5,991 nucleotides of DNA. Source: Gemmatimonadota bacterium (GTDB taxonomy: Bacteria; Gemmatimonadota; Gemmatimonadetes; Gemmatimonadales; Gemmatimonadaceae). Positions 1-4,965 of this stretch are shown here, piece after piece (the first letter of the stretch is position 1; the number at the start of each line of letters is the position of its first letter). A program made the position numbers and the translations under genes. The notes under the pieces are model-generated. The model was not told the DNA's origin, made no database searches, and worked only from the letters and a program-made list of their open reading frames with translations. Location: NCBI GenBank assembly GCA_023249395.1, contig JAHFCS010000147.1:1-5991 (forward strand), given 5' to 3'.

Positions 1-17
1 CGTCTCTGTCCGCCGGC

Positions 18-1295
18 TCAGCCGATGATCTGATCCCTCCGCGTCCCGACGCTCACGTAGGTTATCGGTGCGTCGACAAGTGATTCGATTCTGTCGAGGT
101 ACGCGCGCGCGGCCGACGGCAGGTCGGCGAGAGAGCGGGCATCGGCTGTGGAGTTCTGCCACCCGTCGAGCCACTCGTACTGTGGCTCGGCATTCTCGAG
201 AGCTACAAGATCTCCGGGAAATTCGGTGTGGAGATCCCCGTCGATACGATATCCCGTGCAAAGAGCAATGCGATCGATTGTGTCGAGAACATCGAGCTTC
301 GTCACCGCAATCCCTGTCAGTCCATTGACGCGCGTCGCGTAACGGACCACGACGCTGTCAAACCAGCCGCACCGGCGGGGGCGACCTGTCGTCGCTCCGA
401 ACTCGTTGCCGAGCTCGCGGATTCGTGACGCGAGAGGCTCTTCGAGCTCGGTCGGTAGCGGGCCGTTCCCCACGCGCGTCGTGTACGCCTTCACGATTCC
501 CAGCGCGGCGTGAATAGAGCTGGGCGCTATCCCGGCGCCGATTGCCGCGCCCCCGCATGTGGTGCTGCTCGAGGTCACGAATGGATAGGTGCCGTGATCC
601 ACGTCGAGCATGGACCCCTGCGCTCCCTCGAGCAGGACGCTAGCTCCACTCTTGATGGCGCGATGCACTGCCAGCCCCACGTCCTCTGTTATGGGAAGGA
701 TTCGTGGCGTGATACGCTCGAGAACCGCCAGCGTGGTCTCGAGGTCGGCGCGCTCCGTCACTCCAAAGCCGGCGAGCTGCGCATTCGCGTGAGCGATTCC
801 GCGCTCGACGCGCGCGCGCAGCTGCGCCGGATGACGGAGGTCGAGAACGCGCACGCCGCGCCGCGCAATCTTGTCCTCATACGCGGGCCCGATGCCCCGC
901 CCGGTAGTCCCGATCTCGCGACTCGCGGAGCTCATCGAATCGAGGAGCTTGTGATAGGGCATCACGAGATGGGCGCGATCACTGACGTAGAGACGCCCCT
1001 GGACGTCCACGCCGTCGGCAATAAGCTCGTCGATCTCGGTGAACAGCGTCTCGGGATCGAGGACTACGCCATTTCCGATCGCGCATCGGACTCCGGGATG
1101 TAGAATCCCACTCGGAATCTGGTGGAGAACGAAGGACTTTTCGCCGATCTGGACGGTGTGACCGGCGTTGGCGCCGCCCTGGTAGCGCACGACCCAGTCG
1201 GCACGCTCGGCGAGAACGTCAACCAGCTTTCCCTTCCCTTCATCACCCCATTGCGCGCCGACGATGACCACAGTGCGCGTCTTCGAATCGAACAA
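18..1295 (-). CDS. purA: Adenylosuccinate synthetase
   Basis: Catalyses the GTP-dependent joining of IMP and aspartate to adenylosuccinate, the first committed step from IMP to AMP, in the cytoplasm. Seen in the 425-residue product: the N-terminal GDEGKGK loop at 17-23 with the catalytic Asp18, GANAGH ending at His46 (the second catalytic residue of the family), TTGRGIGPAYEDK near 130-142 (IMP site), EGAQG at 223-227, TTGRPRRCGWFD at 302-313 (aspartate/IMP loop) and TKLD at 332-335 (guanine recognition). Length matches the family (about 430). Start: the open frame runs 44 codons further upstream, but that stretch crosses a terminator and has no family similarity. TTG at 1295 has GGAG 5 nt upstream and leaves a normal short N-terminus. 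A GTG at 1271 is the alternative. It is separated by 148 nt and a terminator from the upstream operon, so it probably has its own promoter. Identity is near certain, the exact start less so. Confidence 0.96.
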   Translation of the reverse strand: MFDSKTRTVVIVGAQWGDEGKGKLVDVLAERADWVVRYQGGANAGHTVQIGEKSFVLHQIPSGILHPGVRCAIGNGVVLDPETLFTEIDELIADGVDVQGRLYVSDRAHLVMPYHKLLDSMSSASREIGTTGRGIGPAYEDKIARRGVRVLDLRHPAQLRARVERGIAHANAQLAGFGVTERADLETTLAVLERITPRILPITEDVGLAVHRAIKSGASVLLEGAQGSMLDVDHGTYPFVTSSSTTCGGAAIGAGIAPSSIHAALGIVKAYTTRVGNGPLPTELEEPLASRIRELGNEFGATTGRPRRCGWFDSVVVRYATRVNGLTGIAVTKLDVLDTIDRIALCTGYRIDGDLHTEFPGDLVALENAEPQYEWLDGWQNSTADARSLADLPSAARAYLDRIESLVDAPITYVSVGTRRDQIIG

Positions 1296-1300
1296 ATCCG

Positions 1301-1304
1301 CTCC
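1301..1304 (-). promoter_or_regulatory. Ribosome binding site deciding the purA TTG start
   Basis: GGAG on the minus strand lies 5 nt before TTG at 1295. It is the best Shine-Dalgarno match near the purA N-terminus and supports TTG over the GTG at 1271, which has only a weak GAAG upstream. Confidence 0.6.
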
Positions 1305-1327
1305 ATCGGTCGCTTGGGGCGACCGAT
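1305..1327 (-). promoter_or_regulatory. Perfect 9-bp inverted repeat in the purA leader (hairpin or operator)
   Basis: ATCGGTCGC at 1305-1313 and GCGACCGAT at 1319-1327 are exact inverted copies separated by 5 nt. On the minus strand the downstream arm ends directly against the GGAG ribosome binding site of purA. It is not followed by a T-run, so it is not a terminator. It could be a leader hairpin affecting ribosome access, or a dyad operator for a repressor of purine synthesis. The symmetry is seen directly; the regulatory role is inference. Confidence 0.55.
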
Positions 1328-1366
1328 ATCCCTCGCTCACCGCGCGGGACGAATATCGATGACATG

Positions 1367-1394
1367 AAAAACGCCCCGGCAGGCGCGAGGCGTT
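1367..1394 (-). terminator. Rho-independent terminator after the DUF456 gene
   Basis: Read on the minus strand, AACGCCTCG pairs with CGGGGCGTT (9 bp including one T-G wobble) around a 7-nt loop, and the stem runs straight into five T residues (1371-1367). It begins 50 nt past the TAG stop of the DUF456 gene and would end the trpS-peptidase-DUF456 transcript before purA. Confidence 0.8.
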
Positions 1395-1443
1395 GTTCGA
1401 ATCTACCCGACCAGGTGGTGGTGTCAATCGCGCCCAAGCGTGC

Positions 1444-1935
1444 CTATCCGAGAGCCGCCAGGAAGATCCAGGATGCGATCGCGCAGCCGATCGCCATTTT
1501 CATCGCCGTGGCCACGACACGGCCGAGCAGCGCGCCCGTAGCGACCTTGGTCGCGGCGCGCCGGGTGCCGCCCGCCGTCAGCTCGCCGAAGAGCGCCCCC
1601 AAGAACGATCCGATAAACGCCCCAATCAGCGGTCCAACTATAGGAACCGGGAAGCCCAGAATCGCGCCGAGGATGCCACCGATGATCGCGCCCCAGCTCG
1701 CGCGCCGCGACCCGCCATACTTTCGCGCATACCTTCCCGCGAGGCCGAACTCGATCACCTCCGCGATGACCGCCAGCAGGCCAACTCCGATCAGGCTCAC
1801 CCATCCGATCGGAGTGCCACCGACGAGGATGTTGTAGCAGATGGCGCTGATGATCATCACCCACAAGCCCGGCATCCCGAGCGCGATCAGCACGAGGGAC
1901 AGCAGCAGTACGGCAGTCAGAATTACCAGTGCCAT
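1444..1935 (-). CDS. DUF456-family integral membrane protein
   Basis: A small, very hydrophobic 163-residue protein. Hydrophobic segments lie at about 2-19, 23-38, 46-66, 82-98, 101-118 and 134-161. The MPGLW turn at 21-25, the AEVIEF segment at 58-63 and the glycine-rich central block match my memory of the DUF456 family, whose function is unknown. The centre carries two glycine zippers: Gly82/86/90/94 and Gly101/105/109/113/117, each spaced every fourth residue, which suits tight helix packing or self-assembly in the membrane. The charged segment RYARKYGGSRR (68-78) is probably cytoplasmic. The ATG overlaps the stop of the upstream peptidase gene by 1 nt (TAATG), with GAGGAG 8 nt before the start, so translation is likely coupled. 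A terminator follows 50 nt downstream. The family call is from recall of its pattern, not a search; the function is unknown. Confidence 0.85.
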   Translation of the reverse strand: MALVILTAVLLLSLVLIALGMPGLWVMIISAICYNILVGGTPIGWVSLIGVGLLAVIAEVIEFGLAGRYARKYGGSRRASWGAIIGGILGAILGFPVPIVGPLIGAFIGSFLGALFGELTAGGTRRAATKVATGALLGRVVATAMKMAIGCAIASWIFLAALG

Positions 1936-3101
1936 TAACTCAGCTCCTCTACGGTTGCGGCGATCAAACGCGCTGCCTTTGCAATTCCACTGCCGCTCAG
2001 CCGATCGCGTGTATCGCTGGAGGTATGTACGCGTGCGAGTGTCCCAATGTTTCCGCGACTGATGGTGGCCGCATCCCAGCCGGCGTCAGCGAACGCGATG
2101 CTGTCGGCAAGAATGCCGGGGATAATCCTACGCACTCGAAGCGGCAGCCCGAGGCGTGCCGCTGCGCGCACGACGGCCGAGGTCAAAACGCCACGCGAGC
2201 CTCTTCTCGCCATACAGAGAAACCCCCCGCGATCGTCGATTGTGTCACAGTTGATTGCGATGGCACGCTCGGGACTCGACGCAACGTATGCCCGCGCACC
2301 GGCGAGGCCGAGCTCCTCGCCGCTTGTGACGATCACGCCCAGATCGAGACGCGTGAGCGAACGCGTCGCCAGAAGAACAGACACCAATCCGCTGCCGTTG
2401 TCCACCGCGCCAGCCGACCTGTTCGTTGTGAAGCACAGGACGAGAGGCAACGCGGCGATCGCGGCGACCCAGGCAACAATCTGGACCCACGGGTCAATTG
2501 AGGGCGGGTCGGTGTGCGGTATCGCGATCATCCAAATCGCGAACAGTCTGGCGGCCAGAACGACGAGAGCAATCACTGATGCGACAACGCTTGCAACGCG
2601 CACGAGCATCGGAACTGTCTGCGACTTTGAATCCACGTGCGCTACGAGCCAGATTCTGGGCTGTCCACGCACGGCGACGAGGTTGGCGGAATGCGACCTG
2701 AGCCAGGAAAGCCGGGACGTTCCGAATCGGGCTAGCCAGATGACTAGCGCAGCGGTCAATGCGAGGCCGACTGCGAGAAAGAGAATCGCGGGGCCCGGCC
2801 CGCCATGGTGGCGGTAGACCTGAATGGTTTGCAGCTCGACCGCCATCAACAACAGTCCGCTGAGAGGCGCTCCGTACCTTCCCGGAAACTCTGAGAAAAC
2901 GAACGGCCGCTCGGTCACCGAGAATCCGTGCGACGCCATGAAGGTCGCGCAGGTCGCCCGCGCCAGGGCTTCGTTCTCAGTGCCGGCAAACCTCTCTGCT
3001 GAAGCGATTTTCTCGAGGAGCTCACTCGCCTCGCGTGCCAGCTCTGCGTCGTGCGGAACGGCGCCGGTTTCAAACGGTGGTTCCTCGGCGCCGGAGGTCA
3101 T
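1935..3101 (-). CDS. Membrane-anchored M28-family zinc peptidase
   Basis: A probable di-zinc aminopeptidase or carboxypeptidase of 388 residues. All the M28 metal and catalytic positions can be seen in order: His155-x-Asp157 (first zinc ligand), Asp234 in GAVDNGSG (bridging aspartate), Glu262-Glu263 in SGEELGLAGA (general base and zinc ligand), Asp286 in NCDTID, and His359 in HTSSDTRD. The N-terminal SAERFAGTENE segment (34-44) is also typical. Unusual: four hydrophobic spans, about 79-95, 104-124, 166-193 and 204-224, the last two lying between His155 and Asp234, within the catalytic domain. There is no signal peptide. Arginines follow the second and fourth spans, so by the positive-inside rule the catalytic part may face the cytoplasm. 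The gene begins 13 nt after the trpS stop with only a weak GAAG site, and its stop overlaps the DUF456 start. Substrate unknown. The peptidase family is secure; the topology is inference. Confidence 0.88.
   Translation of the reverse strand: MTSGAEEPPFETGAVPHDAELAREASELLEKIASAERFAGTENEALARATCATFMASHGFSVTERPFVFSEFPGRYGAPLSGLLLMAVELQTIQVYRHHGGPGPAILFLAVGLALTAALVIWLARFGTSRLSWLRSHSANLVAVRGQPRIWLVAHVDSKSQTVPMLVRVASVVASVIALVVLAARLFAIWMIAIPHTDPPSIDPWVQIVAWVAAIAALPLVLCFTTNRSAGAVDNGSGLVSVLLATRSLTRLDLGVIVTSGEELGLAGARAYVASSPERAIAINCDTIDDRGGFLCMARRGSRGVLTSAVVRAAARLGLPLRVRRIIPGILADSIAFADAGWDAATISRGNIGTLARVHTSSDTRDRLSGSGIAKAARLIAATVEELS
1944..1949 (-). promoter_or_regulatory. Ribosome binding site of the DUF456 gene
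   Basis: GAGGAG on the minus strand lies 8 nt upstream of the ATG at 1935, inside the last codons (Glu-Glu-Leu) of the peptidase gene. It fits reinitiation at the TAATG junction. Confidence 0.65.
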
Positions 3102-3114
3102 CAGGTACTTCGCG

Positions 3115-4098
3115 TCAGGTGAGACCCATCATGTGCTTCACTTCGCGAAGTGTCTCGGCTGCGATCGAGCGGGCGCGCGCCGCCCCGGCGGCCAGTATTT
3201 CATCGAGCTCATTTTCATGGGCGCGCACCTCCGCGGCTCGCTCCCGAATCGGCCGAAGCTCAGCCTCCATCGACTCGAAAAGGACCTTCTTGCAATCGAT
3301 GCAGCCCCACCCCGCAGTCCTGCACTGCACCGCAACGTGCTCCACCGTGGCAGCCGGGCTGAACGCCTGATGGAGGTGGTAGATGTTGCAGATCTCCGGC
3401 GTCCCCGGATCGGTTCTGCGCACCCGCTTCGGATCCGTGACCGCGGGACGCAACTTCTCCCACACATCCTTCGGATCCTCGAGCAGGCCGATGGTGTTGC
3501 CGAGTGACTTCGACATCTTGGCCTGGCCGTCGAGTCCCATGATGCGCCGGGTCGGCGCGAGCAGCGGTTTCGGCTCGGGAAAGTAAGGGGAACCTTCAGG
3601 TGCAAACCTTGCGTTCCACCGTCGCGCAATCTCGCGCGACAGCTCCAGGTGCTGGACCTGGTCCTCGCCCACCGGCACGAGGTCGGCCTTATACAATAGT
3701 ATGTCGGCTGCCTGGAGGACCGGATAATTCAGCAGGCCGGCAGCGATGCTTTCCTGCCTGCCGGATTTCTCCTTGAACTGAGTCTGCCGCTCCAGCTCGC
3801 CGAGCGGCGTGACCGTGTTGAATATCCACGCCAGCTCGGTATGTTCCGGCACCATCGACTGGACGAACAGCGTGCACGCCGATGGATCGATGCCCGCCGC
3901 GATCAACGAGATCGCCATGTCGCGGGTCCGCTGACGAAGATCGGCGGGCTCGTACGGCAGGGTGATAGCGTGGTAATCGACGATGCAGAAGAAAGATTCG
4001 TATTTTCGCTGCAGTGCCACCCAGTTCTTCACCGCCCCGAGATAATTTCCTATATGCAGCTCACCCGAAGGCTGTATTCCGCTGAAGATTCTGGGCAT
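3115..4098 (-). CDS. trpS: Tryptophanyl-tRNA synthetase, probable Fe-S cluster type
   Basis: Charges tRNA-Trp with tryptophan using ATP, in the cytoplasm. The 327-residue product is a class I synthetase of normal bacterial length. It shows the HIGH-type motif HIGN at 15-18 after PSGELH, the GEDQ segment at 144-147 and KMSKS at 194-198. The C-terminal anticodon-binding half has Cys237, Cys259, Cys266 and Cys269, spaced C-x21-C-x6-C-x2-C. This nearly matches the motif that binds a [4Fe-4S] cluster in Thermotoga maritima TrpRS (C-x22-C-x6-C-x2-C as I recall it). The start gives the canonical MPRIFSGIQPSG N-terminus. No Shine-Dalgarno sequence precedes the ATG, so the message may be leaderless or nearly so. 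It is the first gene of a probable three-gene operon and diverges from the phosphatase gene across 30 nt. Confidence 0.97.
   Translation of the reverse strand: MPRIFSGIQPSGELHIGNYLGAVKNWVALQRKYESFFCIVDYHAITLPYEPADLRQRTRDMAISLIAAGIDPSACTLFVQSMVPEHTELAWIFNTVTPLGELERQTQFKEKSGRQESIAAGLLNYPVLQAADILLYKADLVPVGEDQVQHLELSREIARRWNARFAPEGSPYFPEPKPLLAPTRRIMGLDGQAKMSKSLGNTIGLLEDPKDVWEKLRPAVTDPKRVRRTDPGTPEICNIYHLHQAFSPAATVEHVAVQCRTAGWGCIDCKKVLFESMEAELRPIRERAAEVRAHENELDEILAAGAARARSIAAETLREVKHMMGLT
3139..3152. repeat. 14-bp perfect palindrome at the 3' end of trpS
   Basis: CACTTCGCGAAGTG is a perfect palindrome about 25-40 nt before the trpS stop and upstream of the peptidase start. A palindrome of this length is expected about once in a few windows of this size by chance, so no function is claimed. 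Confidence 0.4.
4028..4056 (+). promoter_or_regulatory. Candidate promoter for the suhB-ftcD operon
   Basis: TTCACC (4028-4033) and TATATG (4051-4056) are 17 nt apart and each match 4 of 6 sigma-70 consensus bases. A second -10-like element, GATAAT, lies at 4041-4046. Both are inside the 5' end of trpS, as they must be given the 30-nt divergent gap. The leader would be about 65 nt. Tentative. Confidence 0.3.
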
Positions 4099-4105
4099 CG
4101 GGCGA

Positions 4106-4134
4106 AGTTAACGAGTGAGAGGAACGAGTTGCAA
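4106..4134 (-). promoter_or_regulatory. Candidate trpS promoter (weak)
   Basis: On the minus strand TTGCAA (4134-4129) is spaced 17 nt from TTAACT (4111-4106). These match 4 of 6 and 3 of 6 bases of the sigma-70 boxes. Transcription would begin almost at the trpS ATG, giving a leaderless message, which agrees with the lack of a Shine-Dalgarno site. The -35 box would overlap the TTG start of the divergent phosphatase gene. Tentative. Confidence 0.2.
4117..4123 (+). promoter_or_regulatory. Ribosome binding site deciding the phosphatase TTG start
   Basis: GAGAGGA lies 5 nt before TTG at 4129. It is a strong purine-rich Shine-Dalgarno match and selects this TTG over ATG codons further upstream in the same frame, which lie within trpS. 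Confidence 0.7.
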
Positions 4135-4965
4135 GCAAAACCGACGTACCATGCGGACGGGCTGCTTCAGATTGCCGCTGACGCCGCGGCCGAAGCCGCA
4201 CGCCTCATAAGGACTGCGACCGGGAGCCGCGGCTCTCTCGTATGGGAAGAAAAGGGCTCAGCCGATTTCGTTACCGACGTCGACCGGGGCGCGGAATCGG
4301 CGATTGTTCGGCTCATCCGGTCGCGCTGCCCGGAAGCGAGCATCATCGGTGAAGAGCTGTCGCCGGAGGCTTCGATCGGTGGATCCGGCATCAGCTTCAT
4401 CGTCGATCCCCTCGACGGAACGACCAACTTCCTTCACGGATATCCGGAGTTTGCTGTCTCTATCGGCGTAACGATCGGACCGGATCTCGTCGCCGGGGTC
4501 GTCGAAAACGTCACGAAGGCCGAGACCTTTACGGCGTTGCGGAACGGCGGCGCATTCCTGAACGGAGAGCCGATTTCGGTGTCGCGACAGACAGAACCAT
4601 CGCGTGCGCTGATTGGGACCGGGTTTCCCTTCAAGAGACACGATCTGCTCGAACGATACGCCCGCCAGTTCGTGGAAGTGAGCAGGCATACCGCCGGCGT
4701 GAGGCGGGCGGGCTCGGCGGCGCTCGACCTTGCCAATACCGCATGTGGGCGCTTCGACGGATTCTGGGAGCTTGTTCTGGCTCCATGGGACATCGCCGCT
4801 GGTGTCCTGATCGTCCGCGAGGCCGGCGGAATCGTCACCGACATCGCCGGCCGAGACAAGCAGATCGCACACGGTGCAGTCGTTGCAGGCAACCGTGACA
4901 TTCACTCCTGGCTGCTGCGCACCATCCATGATGCCGGCGCGCACGACATCGACACACCGCAATGA
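4129..4965 (+). CDS. suhB: Inositol monophosphatase family protein
   Basis: A Mg2+-dependent phosphomonoesterase of the IMPase fold, probably acting on inositol-1-phosphate or a related sugar phosphate. Some relatives are histidinol-phosphate phosphatases, and E. coli SuhB also takes part in rRNA antitermination. From the TTG start the product is 278 residues, close to SuhB length. Metal-site motifs are present: TDVD at 49-52, GEE at 74-76, DPLDGTTN at 93-100 and WD at 220-221 before the Ala/Gly-rich helix and REAGG. The open frame extends upstream to 3841, but that part is antisense to trpS and has no family similarity. TTG at 4129 has an excellent GAGAGGA site and leaves a typical N-terminus. 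The stop overlaps the next start (ATGA), suggesting an operon with ftcD. Family is certain; the exact substrate is not, and the symbol is by resemblance. Confidence 0.92.
   Translation: MQAKPTYHADGLLQIAADAAAEAARLIRTATGSRGSLVWEEKGSADFVTDVDRGAESAIVRLIRSRCPEASIIGEELSPEASIGGSGISFIVDPLDGTTNFLHGYPEFAVSIGVTIGPDLVAGVVENVTKAETFTALRNGGAFLNGEPISVSRQTEPSRALIGTGFPFKRHDLLERYARQFVEVSRHTAGVRRAGSAALDLANTACGRFDGFWELVLAPWDIAAGVLIVREAGGIVTDIAGRDKQIAHGAVVAGNRDIHSWLLRTIHDAGAHDIDTPQ

Noticed and set aside
510..1103. 197-residue open frame antisense to purA
   Set aside because: Shadow of purA; no domain recognised.
1328..1366. Search for a sigma-70 promoter for purA between the terminator and the inverted repeat
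   Set aside because: GATATT and GATATC resemble -10 boxes, but no acceptable -35 lies at 16-18 nt, so no promoter is called.
1296..1427. N-terminal extension of the purA reading frame up to an ATG at 1427
   Set aside because: It crosses the intrinsic terminator and the inverted repeat, shows no PurA similarity, and TTG at 1295 has a clear ribosome binding site.
1393..1938. 181-residue plus-strand frame opposite the DUF456 gene
   Set aside because: Highly charged Arg/Asp/Gln-rich product, the expected complement of a hydrophobic membrane gene; it also reads through the terminator hairpin.
2047..2817. 256-residue open frame antisense to the M28 peptidase gene
   Set aside because: Arg/Ala/Thr-rich composition typical of antisense reading in GC-rich DNA; the opposite strand carries a complete set of catalytic motifs.
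3139..3152. Palindrome CACTTCGCGAAGTG considered as an operator for the peptidase gene
   Set aside because: It is inside trpS codons, has no extended conserved context that I can judge, and its length is near the chance expectation for 6 kb.
3841..4128. N-terminal extension of the phosphatase frame from an ATG at 3841
   Set aside because: It lies antisense to the 5' end of trpS, has low-complexity arginine-rich content, and the family N-terminus begins right after TTG at 4129.
4258..4962. 234-residue open frame antisense to the phosphatase gene
   Set aside because: A mirror of a strongly coding GC-rich gene; no recognisable motifs and no ribosome binding site that I could see.
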